This document shows, in pieces, positions 47,138 through 55,896 of a stretch of 64,000 nt of DNA. Where the stretch lies: positions 62,001 through 126,000 of the forward strand of contig JAFLVG010000003.1 in assembly GCA_022508445.1 (NCBI GenBank). The letters run 5' to 3'. The number at the start of each line of letters is the position of its first letter. Positions within the stretch are counted from its first letter, which is position 1. Made by a program: the position numbers and the translations under genes. The DNA comes from Clostridiales bacterium (GTDB taxonomy: Bacteria; Bacillota; Clostridia; Christensenellales; Pumilibacteraceae). The notes below the pieces were generated by a model that had not been told where the DNA came from, made no database searches, and worked only from the letters and a program-made list of their open reading frames with translations.

Positions 47138-49189
47138 ATGGAACAATCTAATTCGGCGCTCGGCGAAGGAAAACTTTTTAAGCTCATGCTCAAATTTTCC
47201 ATCCCCTGCGTGCTGTCGCTTTTTGTATCTGCGCTTTATAATATCGTAGACCAGATATTTATCGGCAATAGCGAGCTTGGCGATCTCGGCAACGCCGCGA
47301 CCGGCGTTGTGTTCCCCATATTCATAATAGCGCAAGCGTTTGCGTGGTGGTTCGGCGACGGATGTGCGGCGTTCCTGAATATTTGTCAGGGCAAAAAACA
47401 GGCCGACGAAGCACACCGCGCAATCGGCACCGGAATTGTTTTTACAGTGGGCGCAAGCGCCGTTCTTATGATTTTGTTTTTTCCGCTTAAACGCTCGTTG
47501 CTCTTGATGTTCGGCGCGTCCGAAAACAGCATTGACTTGGCGGTCGAATATTTTAACATAGTTCTCGCCTTCTTTCCGGTATTCATGGCCATGAACATGG
47601 TAAATGCCGTAGTTCGAGCCGACGGAAGTCCTGGCTGGTCTATGGCGTCCATGCTTACGGGTGCGATAGTCAATATCGTTCTCGACGCGGTGTTCATTCT
47701 CGCATTGCACTTGGGAATGGCAGGAGCAGCATGGGCAACCGTCATCGGACAAATCGTGTCGTTTGCCGTTTGTCTGTTTTACTTAATCAAAAAAAGCAAG
47801 ACGTTCAAGCTCAAACTTAAAAGCTTTATCCCCGATATGAAACAATTCGGCAACGCAGCCAAACTCGGGCTTTCTTCATTTATTACGCAAATGACAATAG
47901 TAATCATATCGCTCGTTTGTAATATCATGCTCAAAAAGTACGGCGGCCTGTCTCAATACGGCGAAGATATCCCAATAGCCATCATAGCCATAGAAAGCAA
48001 GGTCTTTACGGTAGTTATAAACATCGTGGTCGGAATAGTGCTCGGCTGTCAGCCCATAATAGGCTACAACATCGGCGCACAAAAATACGACCGCGTAAAA
48101 AAGCTGTACCGCAATATTTTAGTTAGTACCGTTGCTGTCGGCTTAATTGCAACACTGATATTCGAGCTTGCGCCGCGCGAAGTTGTGGGGATATTCGGCG
48201 CACCTAAATTCTCCAATCCCACGCTCTATTGGGATTTTGCGACAAAGACATTTCGTATATTTCTCATGCTTGTCACGTTCACATGCACTATCAAAATGAC
48301 GTCTATATTCTTCCAGGCAGCAGGCAAGCCGATACGCGCAATAATAGCGTCCATGATACGCGATATTGTCTGCTTTATTCCGCTCATCTGCGTGCTTCCG
48401 ATTTTCTACGGAATCGGCGGCATATTGTGGGCGGCGCCTATTGCGGACGGTATAGCAATGCTTGTCGCCGCGGCGCTTACACTCACCTATTTTATTAAAT
48501 CGCGTAAAAACACGAACAACACCGCCGAATTCGACTCGGACGAGCATTCTATTTTATCGGCGACCGAAAAAGGCGCGATTATTACTATATCGCGCGAGCA
48601 TGGATCCTCGGGCAAGCAAATAGGAAAAATAGTTGCGGATAAACTCGGCATCCCGTTCTATTATAAGGATGTGATAGCGATCGCGGCAAAGGAAAGCGGG
48701 CTCGACCGAGAATTTCTTTCGGACATTACAGACCCCGCAACCAACGCGTTATATTCGCTCTACATGAGTACCAATGTGGTGAGCCAAGCAATTATCGCAC
48801 AGGACAAAGCAATCAAGGCCATTGCCGAGCGCGGTAGCTGTGTCATAGTGGGAAGGGCCGCCGATTACGTACTTCGCGATAATCCGGATGTTGTACGTGT
48901 TTTCATTTATGCGCCGGAAGAATACAGAATCGCAAGAATAGCCGAAGTTTACGGCGACAGTCGTGCCGAAGCGCAAAAACACATAAAACGCGCAGATAAG
49001 GCGCGCGCCGCGTACTATAAAGCGATTTCAGCACGAAATTGGAGCGACGTCCACAATTACGATTTAGCCGTGGACGGTTCAATCGGCGTACAGCAAAGCG
49101 CACAGCTTATCACAGACTATATTGCGCACAAAATTCAAGCACAAGTCGAATCGCAACAAGTCAAAAACGATAAATACAAGCCCGACTGA
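47138..49189 (+). CDS. MATE family transporter fused to a cytidylate kinase-like domain
   Basis: A 683-residue protein. Residues 1 to about 455 form a 12-helix MATE transporter (for example SIPCVLSLFVSALYNIVDQIFIG, GCQPIIGYNIGAQKYDRVK), which uses an ion gradient to export drugs or metabolites. After a ~20-residue polar linker, residues ~479-670 match the cytidylate kinase-like family (ITISREHGSSGKQIGKIVADKLG, PFYYKDVI, then RGSCVIVGRAADYVL). The P-loop is the loose GSSGKQIG of this family, not GxxxxGK[ST]. No frameshift or stop separates the parts. The kinase domain would face the cytoplasm. Its link to transport is unknown. Confidence 0.85.
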   Translation: MEQSNSALGEGKLFKLMLKFSIPCVLSLFVSALYNIVDQIFIGNSELGDLGNAATGVVFPIFIIAQAFAWWFGDGCAAFLNICQGKKQADEAHRAIGTGIVFTVGASAVLMILFFPLKRSLLLMFGASENSIDLAVEYFNIVLAFFPVFMAMNMVNAVVRADGSPGWSMASMLTGAIVNIVLDAVFILALHLGMAGAAWATVIGQIVSFAVCLFYLIKKSKTFKLKLKSFIPDMKQFGNAAKLGLSSFITQMTIVIISLVCNIMLKKYGGLSQYGEDIPIAIIAIESKVFTVVINIVVGIVLGCQPIIGYNIGAQKYDRVKKLYRNILVSTVAVGLIATLIFELAPREVVGIFGAPKFSNPTLYWDFATKTFRIFLMLVTFTCTIKMTSIFFQAAGKPIRAIIASMIRDIVCFIPLICVLPIFYGIGGILWAAPIADGIAMLVAAALTLTYFIKSRKNTNNTAEFDSDEHSILSATEKGAIITISREHGSSGKQIGKIVADKLGIPFYYKDVIAIAAKESGLDREFLSDITDPATNALYSLYMSTNVVSQAIIAQDKAIKAIAERGSCVIVGRAADYVLRDNPDVVRVFIYAPEEYRIARIAEVYGDSRAEAQKHIKRADKARAAYYKAISARNWSDVHNYDLAVDGSIGVQQSAQLITDYIAHKIQAQVESQQVKNDKYKPD

Positions 49190-49202
49190 CCGAATTCTCT
49201 AC

Positions 49203-49240
49203 AAAAAACCGCGTTACACTTTTTATGTAGCGCGGTTTTT
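49203..49240. terminator. Bidirectional terminator between MATE-kinase and dnaB
   Basis: AAAACCGCG-TACA pairs with TGTA-CGCGGTTTT around a small loop, with A and T runs on the two sides. The two genes converge here. Confidence 0.8.
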
Positions 49241-49251
49241 ATCTTTTTGGT

Positions 49252-50796
49252 TTACTCGTCCAACAGTCCACTTTCGAACGCATTCATGCCGCTCTCGGGC
49301 TGAGCGTCATCGTTCGGCGGAGGTGCGGACTGCTCGAAGCCGCTGTCGCGTCCCGAATAGTACGGCGGCGGCGTAGGCTCGCCTTTCGGATCGGGATCTT
49401 TGAACGTGACGGTCGGCGCATTCCAAATAAGTTTTATATTGCCCGTTTCGCCGTTGCGGTGTTTTGCCACATTGAGGTAAACTTCGGACGCGGCAGGTCT
49501 TGAATATTCCTTGCTTGTGCCGTTATCGCCGGTCGGCGCGTCCTTGCGGTCGATGAACATGACGATATCGGCGTCTTGCTCTATTGCGCCCGAATCGCGC
49601 AAGTCCGACAGCTTTGATTCCTTGTCCGCGCCCTTTCTCTGCTCTATGCTACGCGACATCTGCGACAACAACAAGATGGGAACGTCGAGCTCTTTTGCGG
49701 CGAGCTTGATTGCGCGAGTTATCTCGGCGACCTCGCGAACGAAGTTATCTGTGCGCTTGCCGCTCTGCATGAGCTGTAAGTAGTCGATCATGACGAAATC
49801 AAGCCCCGTGGAATGTTTGAGTGCGCGGCACTTCGACAGTATTTCCGCAGGCGTTATATTGCCCGACTCGTCGATATACAGATTTGTTTGAGAAAGCTCG
49901 TCGCGCGCGGCATATAACCTATCCCACTCCGCTTCGGTAACGATAGCGCGGTTGGCGCGCGCCATGTCGTAATCGCCTACCGAACAGAGAATGCGCTTTG
50001 CAAGCTGCACCGCGCTCATTTCGAGCGAGAACACCGCAACGGCGTAATGCTTGCCGTTGTCGGGACGTCTACGCCGCGCCGCGTTTACCGCGCAGTTCAT
50101 TGCAAAGCTCGTCTTGCCTTGACCGGGGCGCGCCGCAAGAATGATGAGGTCGCTCTTTTGGAATCCGCCGCCGAGCATCATGTCGAGCTTGGGGAATCCC
50201 GTCGGCACGCCGCGGAACACATTGTCCTGCGTAGACTTGTTCATCAAGTCCTGCATGAACGTTTTGACATAACCGGCGAGCTTTTCGGGCTTGCCTCTGC
50301 GGTTGGACTCCGCAAGCCCGTACAGCGCCGCCTCGGCACGCGTGAGCGCGAGATCGTCGGGATCGAGCGCGTAGGCCTCGTCCGCCATGGTACGCGCAAT
50401 ATCTATAAGCGCACGAAGCCGCGTGTGCTTTTTTACAATGTCGAAATAATATTCGGAGTTGGCAACCGACGGAACGGCAGCCACAACCCCCGATATGTAC
50501 TCTACGCCGCCGCTCATTTCGAGCGTGCCTTGGTTTTCGAGCTGGCCGACTACCGTTACAAGATCGATAGGCTTTGCGGCGGTAAACAAAGCGGCAATCG
50601 CTTCGTAGATATGCTTATGCGCAGGCGTATAAAAATCGTCCGCCGAAAGCTGCGGCATGTATTTGGTCGCAGTCGATCCGTCGATTAGCATGCCGCCGAT
50701 AAGCGCGGTTTCCGCCTCGTAGCTGTTGGGCGTTTCGCGCGCCGTTACGTTGGGATGATTTTTTATGAACTGTTCGCGTTCGTCTTGCTTGGGCAT
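49252..50796 (-). CDS. dnaB: Replicative DNA helicase
   Basis: A 514-residue hexameric helicase that opens the replication fork. The N-terminal DnaB domain (PNSYEAETALIGGMLID) is followed by the RecA-like motor with Walker A ARPGQGKTSFA, the motif VFSLEMSA, Walker B FVMIDYLQLM and LSQMSRSIEQR with LRDSGAIEQDADIV. A Pro/Ser/Asp-rich tail of about 55 residues (PTPPPYYSGRDSG...) extends beyond the usual end. It lies alone; rplI, its frequent neighbour, is 17 kb away. Confidence 0.96.
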   Translation of the reverse strand: MPKQDEREQFIKNHPNVTARETPNSYEAETALIGGMLIDGSTATKYMPQLSADDFYTPAHKHIYEAIAALFTAAKPIDLVTVVGQLENQGTLEMSGGVEYISGVVAAVPSVANSEYYFDIVKKHTRLRALIDIARTMADEAYALDPDDLALTRAEAALYGLAESNRRGKPEKLAGYVKTFMQDLMNKSTQDNVFRGVPTGFPKLDMMLGGGFQKSDLIILAARPGQGKTSFAMNCAVNAARRRRPDNGKHYAVAVFSLEMSAVQLAKRILCSVGDYDMARANRAIVTEAEWDRLYAARDELSQTNLYIDESGNITPAEILSKCRALKHSTGLDFVMIDYLQLMQSGKRTDNFVREVAEITRAIKLAAKELDVPILLLSQMSRSIEQRKGADKESKLSDLRDSGAIEQDADIVMFIDRKDAPTGDNGTSKEYSRPAASEVYLNVAKHRNGETGNIKLIWNAPTVTFKDPDPKGEPTPPPYYSGRDSGFEQSAPPPNDDAQPESGMNAFESGLLDE

Positions 50797-50833
50797 GATT
50801 TCTCCTTAACGTTTATGCGTTCGTCTTTCGTGA

Positions 50834-51748
50834 TTAAAGTTTGCTCGGCAGATTGCTGTCGTAGTCGCGATATGTTTCGGGGTTGTACGGAAATCTGTCG
50901 AGAAGAGTGGGCTTTTGCTTTTTGGTCCGCGTCGCAAGCACAAATATTGCGAGCGTGACCGCGCCTGCCGCGATAGCTACCATATACCAGCCGTATGACA
51001 CGGGACGCTTGTATTCGAAATCGACTGTCGTCCTCGTATCGTCGAAGTACCGCGAAAAAACATAATTGCTCGTCTTGTCATCAATCGCCACCGTGCGCCC
51101 GGACGACTCCATTCGCCGCGCACCCGTCCGAACATAGTTGAGCAAAAGTCCGCTCGCATCCAAGCCCTTCAAGTACGGGAACGCGTCGTAAATAGACGGA
51201 AAAACGACGACAAGCTCGTTATACTCGTTGCGCGCAATTATGCCGTTTTTGATCTGTTCGAGAATAGTGGTCGACGTCAACGGCGCGATATTGTCGAACG
51301 CCTCGCGCACGCCGTTAAATGGATTTTGCGAAGTGGCACGGTACGTTCTGACAAACGGATTTTCGGTGTGCGTGGTCACGAATTTAACAGGACTGCCCAG
51401 CTTTTCCAAATCGGACAGGTCGGTCACGACCTTGCGGTATCTAACGATGTAAACCGTTTCGGTTTTTTGCGCCCCTGCAAGCTCGTATCCGAATCCGGTA
51501 AACAGCGCATAAAAATAGCTCTTGACGGTGTATTTATTGCCGTCGCGGTCGAGAGTAGCGGTGCGCTCCATTTTTTGCACGATGTCGTTGTCTATCGTAA
51601 GTTCGTACTCGTTATACCTAACGCCGTCCTCAGTGTAGTCGTACACGGTAAGGCTCGCGCCGCAGCCCGAAAGTGCGAATGCGACAAAGCATAAGGCTAT
51701 GAGCGCCAAGACGCGTTTTGTTCGGAATTTCGAACGCTCGCCTTTCAT
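50834..51748 (-). CDS. Hypothetical lipoprotein with C-terminal membrane helix
   Basis: A 304-residue protein starting MKGERSKF. The signal peptide ends in the lipobox LSGC (Cys near 29). The exported part is mixed alpha/beta with no family recognised (VYDYTEDGVRYNEYELTIDN). A membrane helix near residues 253-274 (WYMVAIAAGAVTLAIFVL) and a basic tail would anchor the other end in the membrane. The ATG overlaps the pepF stop codon (ATGA), so it is co-translated with pepF. A role in cell-surface peptide handling is only a guess from that link. Confidence 0.75.
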   Translation of the reverse strand: MKGERSKFRTKRVLALIALCFVAFALSGCGASLTVYDYTEDGVRYNEYELTIDNDIVQKMERTATLDRDGNKYTVKSYFYALFTGFGYELAGAQKTETVYIVRYRKVVTDLSDLEKLGSPVKFVTTHTENPFVRTYRATSQNPFNGVREAFDNIAPLTSTTILEQIKNGIIARNEYNELVVVFPSIYDAFPYLKGLDASGLLLNYVRTGARRMESSGRTVAIDDKTSNYVFSRYFDDTRTTVDFEYKRPVSYGWYMVAIAAGAVTLAIFVLATRTKKQKPTLLDRFPYNPETYRDYDSNLPSKL

Positions 51749-53520
51749 TTGCACATTTTTTCCAGCTCGTCGAGCGCGGCATTGAAGAATGCGAACGCGT
51801 CGTCATACGGTTTCTTGGTTGCAAGATCGACTTCGGCGTCGCAAAGAATGGCATACGGTGATTTGTGTCCGCCGGCTTTGAGAAACTTGTTTTTGTAAAT
51901 GTCCGTATACTCGGGCCGCGCGAGAATGTTGTGCGCAATACTCGTCGCGGCGGTCATACCCGTCGAGTATTTATAGACGTAGAACGCCTTGTAAAAATGC
52001 GGAATACGCGCCCACTCGTAAGCTATGCGGTCGTCCGACACAACGGCATCGCCGTAGTATTTCTTGTTGAGGTCGAGATACATGCCGCAAAGATTATCGA
52101 CGGTGAGCGGCTTGCCTTCGAGATCCATTTTGTGCGCGTTGTATTCAAATTCGGCAAACATCGCTTGACGGAACAGAGTCGTGCGGAAACGGTTAAGACG
52201 AAGGCTCAACAGATATTTCTTGACGTTGTCGTCCTTGACGTTTTTCATGAGATAATCGTCGAGAAGAGTCTCGTTGCAAATGGACGCAACCTCTGCGACG
52301 AAAATCTGATAATCCCACTTCGAATACGGCTGACCGTTCTGCGAGTAGTACGAGTGCATGCAATGCCCAAGCTCGTGCGCAAGCGTGAAAATATCCTCGG
52401 TCGTCGGCGCGTAGTTCAAAAGAACATACGGGTGCGCCGAATACGACGACCAACTGTACGCGCCGCCGCGCTTTCCGTCGTTTGGCATAACGTCAATCCA
52501 ACCCTCGGTCATCGCCTTGTTGAGTAGTCCGACGTACTCACCGCCGAGCGGAGACAGCGCCGTCTTGACAAGCTCACACGCCTCGGCATACGGCAATTTC
52601 ATTTCCGCATTTTCCACGATCGGAACATAGAGGTCGTACATGTGCTGTTCTTTCAAGCCGAGCAGCTTTTTGCGCAGTGCGATGTAACGGTGCAAAGTGC
52701 CGAGATTGTCATTAACGGCGGAGATAAGGTTTTCGTAAACGGACGTGGGCACGCCGTCGCCGAACAGCGATTTTTCCAAGCAGTCCGAATAACCGCGCGC
52801 CTTGGCGATAAAGTTGTCCGCCTTTACGTTGCCGGCATAGTTGGCGGCAAGCGTGTTTATGTGCGCGATGTAACCGTCGTAAAGATTATTAAACGCCGTT
52901 TTTCGCACCTTGCGGTCGGGATCGCCGAGAAGCTCGCCGTACGTGCCGTTGTTAAGCTCGACCTTTTTCCCGTCCTTGGCGACGGGCTTGAATTTCATAT
53001 CCGCGTCGAACAGCATGTGTGCGACGTTGTACGAGGTGTTGAGCGCCTCCGCGCTCATGGCAATCAGCTTTTCTTCCTTGTCGGAAAGAATGTGCGCTTT
53101 TTGCCTCGCAATCTCTTTGAGCAAAAAGTCGAAGTCGCTAAACTCAGCGTCGGCAATATAGCCGTCCAGCACGTCGGCGGAAAGCGCGCCGAGTTCACTG
53201 CTCATGAACGACGCCGCCGCGCCGTATTTACCGGCAAGCCCGTCTGTGCGACTCGAAAGTCCCATAGCGACCGAATTGCCCGCGTCCTCGTCCTTGTACA
53301 TGTGCGACCATATATAGATAAGCTCGAACTTTTGCGAAACCTCGGCGTCAAGCTTTAAGCATGCAAGCGCGTCTTGGCGGTTCGCGAGCTTGCCCTTGTA
53401 CGATTCGAGTACGGGCAGAGCGTTTTCTATTTCATTAAACAGCTTTTCGAAAGTTTCTACGCTGTCCACCATGTCGGACAGATTCCAAAAATACTTTTTG
53501 TCAACTTCGCTTCTTTTCAT
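51745..53520 (-). CDS. pepF: Oligoendopeptidase F
   Basis: A 591-residue zinc metallopeptidase (M3B) that cuts short peptides in the cytoplasm. The zinc site is TLAHELGHCMHSYY, followed by a downstream Glu in EVASICNETLLDD. Family marks VKADNFIAKARGYSDCLEKSLF and AYSWSSYSAHPYVLLNY are intact. The start at 53520 (MKRSEVDKKYFWNLSDM) has GAGGT seven bases upstream; a 40-residue longer reading has no such site and unlikely sequence. It overlaps the next gene by 4 bp. Confidence 0.95.
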   Translation of the reverse strand: MKRSEVDKKYFWNLSDMVDSVETFEKLFNEIENALPVLESYKGKLANRQDALACLKLDAEVSQKFELIYIWSHMYKDEDAGNSVAMGLSSRTDGLAGKYGAAASFMSSELGALSADVLDGYIADAEFSDFDFLLKEIARQKAHILSDKEEKLIAMSAEALNTSYNVAHMLFDADMKFKPVAKDGKKVELNNGTYGELLGDPDRKVRKTAFNNLYDGYIAHINTLAANYAGNVKADNFIAKARGYSDCLEKSLFGDGVPTSVYENLISAVNDNLGTLHRYIALRKKLLGLKEQHMYDLYVPIVENAEMKLPYAEACELVKTALSPLGGEYVGLLNKAMTEGWIDVMPNDGKRGGAYSWSSYSAHPYVLLNYAPTTEDIFTLAHELGHCMHSYYSQNGQPYSKWDYQIFVAEVASICNETLLDDYLMKNVKDDNVKKYLLSLRLNRFRTTLFRQAMFAEFEYNAHKMDLEGKPLTVDNLCGMYLDLNKKYYGDAVVSDDRIAYEWARIPHFYKAFYVYKYSTGMTAATSIAHNILARPEYTDIYKNKFLKAGGHKSPYAILCDAEVDLATKKPYDDAFAFFNAALDELEKMCK

Positions 53521-53711
53521 AAAACACCTCGTTGTTAAATTTATATTCGATAGTATGTGAATTGCTTTATGCAATGAACAGTCTTTTATGTTTTTGTGGG
53601 ATTGTTTTTCTGTTAATGCGGTTAGAATGGCGTAAAGCAATTATTATCACAAAGCAATTATTCGGAAGCAACGCCAAACAAATCGCCAAGGCAAACACAC
53701 AACGGATAAAA

Positions 53712-55064
53712 CTAATTCTTATTCGCGTGGATGGGCGGAGGTATGACGCCGCCGCGATTTACGAACATTTCGGGATTGCCGCCGTTCACCGCCATTATGG
53801 GCGCAGTGCCGAACAGTCCGCCGAAATCGACCTCGTCGCCTACCTTCTTGCCGTAAACGGGAATGACGCGCACCGCCGTGGTCTTGTTGTTTATCATGCC
53901 GATTGCGCACTCATCCGCTATCATGGCGGCAAGCTGTGCGGCGGTCGTGTCGCCCGGCACGGCTATCATGTCGAGCCCGACCGAACAGACCGCGGTCATC
54001 GCTTCGAGTTTTTCAAGTCCGAGCGCGCCCGATCGCACCGCTTCGATCATGCCCGCATCCTCGGACACGGGAATGAACGCGCCCGACAGTCCGCCCACGC
54101 GGCTCGCCGCCATGACGCCGCCCTTTTTGACTGCGTCGTTGAGTAGCGCCAAGCACGCTGTCGTGCCGCAAGATCCGACTGACGAAAGCCCGATGCTTTC
54201 GAGAATGCGCGCAACCGAGTCGCCGATTGCCGGCGTGGGAGCGAGCGAAAGATCGACAATGCCTGCCGAGAGGTTGAGCTCCTTTGCCGCTTCCGTGCCG
54301 ATAAGCGCACCGAGCCGAGTTATTTTGAACGCCGTGCGTTTAATAAGCTCGCAAATCTGTGTAATATCGTAGTCGGGGTGTTTTTTTATCTCGTACTCCA
54401 CAACCCCGGGACCGGATACGCCTACGTTAATGGCGCACTCGCCTTCGGAAAGACCGGTGAACGCGCCGGCCATGAACGGATTGTCGTCAACGGCATTACA
54501 AAAAACGACCAGCTTGCCGCATCCGAACGAGTTTATGTCGCGCGTGCGGTATGCAAGGTCTTTAATCACCTTGCCGAGTTTACCCACCGCGTCGAGATTG
54601 ATACCCGTCTTGCTCGACGCGACATTAACCGACGAACACACGATATCTGTTTCGGAAAGCGCCTGCGGCAGCGTGTCCAAAAACATATTTTCCTTTTCGG
54701 TCGCACCTTTTTGCACGAGCGCGGAATAACCGCCCACAAAATCAACGCCGAGGTTTTTGCCGGCACGGTCGAGCGCATGCGCAAGCCCGATAAAATCTCC
54801 GCTCGCTGAGCCGATGACCGAAATAGGCGTGACCGCAATGCGCTTGTTCACGATTTTTACGCCGTAACGCGAAGCAAGGCTTTCGCAAACAGGCACGAGC
54901 CGCGCACACACGCGCGTTATCTTGTCGTAAACCTTATCGGCACACTTCTTGCCGTTAGCATCGATACAGTCCAAAAGCGACAGCGACGCCGTGACGGTGC
55001 GCACGTCCAAATGCCTGTTGTCGAGCATGTCTATTGTTTCGAGTATTTCGTTTTCGGTAAACAT
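53712..55064 (-). CDS. PFL family protein (DUF711, UPF0210)
   Basis: A 450-residue protein of a conserved family distantly related to pyruvate formate-lyase, but of unknown activity. Marks include [54 protein letters not shown] and a closing [17 protein letters not shown]. It follows the ACT-domain gene by 39 bp, the pairing seen in many Firmicutes and archaea, suggesting the ACT protein senses an amino acid for it. Confidence 0.92.
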   Translation of the reverse strand: MFTENEILETIDMLDNRHLDVRTVTASLSLLDCIDANGKKCADKVYDKITRVCARLVPVCESLASRYGVKIVNKRIAVTPISVIGSASGDFIGLAHALDRAGKNLGVDFVGGYSALVQKGATEKENMFLDTLPQALSETDIVCSSVNVASSKTGINLDAVGKLGKVIKDLAYRTRDINSFGCGKLVVFCNAVDDNPFMAGAFTGLSEGECAINVGVSGPGVVEYEIKKHPDYDITQICELIKRTAFKITRLGALIGTEAAKELNLSAGIVDLSLAPTPAIGDSVARILESIGLSSVGSCGTTACLALLNDAVKKGGVMAASRVGGLSGAFIPVSEDAGMIEAVRSGALGLEKLEAMTAVCSVGLDMIAVPGDTTAAQLAAMIADECAIGMINNKTTAVRVIPVYGKKVGDEVDFGGLFGTAPIMAVNGGNPEMFVNRGGVIPPPIHANKN

Positions 55065-55103
55065 GATATCCCTTTTACGTTGAATGCGATGCGAATAAAC
55101 CGA

Positions 55104-55373
55104 CTACACTCTGTGCATAGCGTTGAACAAATCCTCGTGCTGAACGTGTACGGTAACGCCCAGATGCTCGACTGACCTTTGCAAATCCTCGCCGAGCTTA
55201 TCGAGCTGCACAGACGAGTTCTCGACATCGACAAGCATAATCATGACAAAATTGTTTTGCATGATTGTCTGCGAAATATCCTCAATATTTATATTGCGCT
55301 CTGCGAGCGCGCCTGCGACCGCGGCAATAATGCCCGTCCTGTCTTTTCCTATAACAGATACTACAACTTTCAT
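55104..55373 (-). CDS. ACT domain protein (UPF0237)
   Basis: An 89-residue single ACT domain (VVVSVIGKDRTGIIAAVAG ... ISQTIMQNNFVMIMLVDV), the usual partner of DUF711 proteins and likely an amino acid-binding regulator. The start is the ATG at 55373; a longer open reading would cover the tRNA-Arg gene. No Shine-Dalgarno is present. TTGCAA-17-TATAAT stands six bases from the ATG, so the mRNA should begin at the A of the start codon (leaderless). Confidence 0.92.
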   Translation of the reverse strand: MKVVVSVIGKDRTGIIAAVAGALAERNINIEDISQTIMQNNFVMIMLVDVENSSVQLDKLGEDLQRSVEHLGVTVHVQHEDLFNAMHRV

Positions 55374-55379
55374 GCAATG

Positions 55380-55408
55380 ATTATACCACACCAAAGCGCG
55401 TTTTGCAA
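55380..55408 (-). promoter_or_regulatory. Leaderless-type promoter of the ACT-DUF711 pair
   Basis: TTGCAA (55408-55403), 17 bases, exact TATAAT (55385-55380), then CATTGC and ATG. Confidence 0.65.
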
Positions 55409-55441
55409 GTATAATCGAGCGGACGCGAATATTAAGGTGCA

Positions 55442-55519
55442 ATGTGTGATTTAAAAACGATATGCCCCAATAAGATTGCACGCGAACTGCGCGAGCAGGT
55501 TCGACTTCGCCGAGCGTAG
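55442..55519 (+). CDS. Doubtful small ORF of 25 codons
   Basis: ATG to TAG in the divergent gap between the ACT gene and tRNA-Arg, encoding a Cys-containing basic peptide (MCDLKTICPNKIAREL...). AAGG lies before the ATG and a plus-strand TATAAT at 55410-55415, but no good -35. A hairpin follows the stop by one base. Nothing beyond these signals supports it. Confidence 0.2.
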   Translation: MCDLKTICPNKIARELREQVRLRRA

Positions 55520-55520
55520 C

Positions 55521-55546
55521 AAAGCCCCCATTTGCATGGGGGCTTT
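55521..55546 (-). terminator. Hairpin directly after tRNA-Arg
   Basis: AAAGCCCCC and GGGGGCTTT pair around eight bases, touching the 3' end of the tRNA. The T run is short (TTTGC). A probable terminator or processing signal. Confidence 0.55.
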
Positions 55547-55622
55547 GGTACACCCGACAAGATTCGAACTTGCGACCCTCAGAATCGGAATCTGATACTC
55601 TATCCAGCTGAGCTACGGGTGC
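55546..55622 (-). tRNA. tRNA-Arg (anticodon CCG)
   Basis: A 77-base cloverleaf on the minus strand: acceptor GCACCCG/CGGGTGT (one G-T pair), D-arm AGCTCAGCTGGATAGAGT, anticodon stem TCAGA/TCTGA with loop TTCCGAT (anticodon CCG), T-loop GTTCGAATC, discriminator A and encoded CCA. Confidence 0.93.
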
Positions 55623-55770
55623 GTACTTTGTTTATTTTTGTTTTGGACTGCGAGCGGATTGTGTTTGTAATTATATTCCGCTAGCTCGGCATATTCATAA
55701 TATCACTGTCGACGTGAAAAATCAAGTTATTTGATACGGTTTTTCTCTCGTCGCCGCGAGCCGAAAAATA

Positions 55771-55804
55771 AGATTGAGAGCCTTCACGGCGTTTGGGATG
55801 ACAA
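55771..55804 (-). repeat. Inverted, weak copy of the dispersed repeat
   Basis: On the minus strand TGTCATCCC, a variable middle and CTCTCAATCTT, resembling GTAATCCC ... GAATCTCATCTT at 34658. Confidence 0.25.
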
Positions 55805-55837
55805 AATATTTTTATCGTGTTACGGCTTCTCTTACAA

Positions 55838-55870
55838 AACATAACAAAACCGCCGAGTTTTCGGCGGTTT
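55838..55870 (-). terminator. Terminator of the glycogen cluster
   Basis: AAACCGCCGA and TCGGCGGTTT pair around four bases; on the minus strand TGTTATGTTTTG follows. It lies 27 bp past the GH13 stop codon. Confidence 0.75.
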
Positions 55871-55896
55871 ATGTTGTATTGATTCGGTTTATTAAC

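Noticed and set aside
55374-55553. N-terminal extension of the ACT protein starting at 55553
   Set aside because: It would translate through the tRNA-Arg 3' end and hairpin and lies upstream of the promoter; the family N-terminus begins at 55373.
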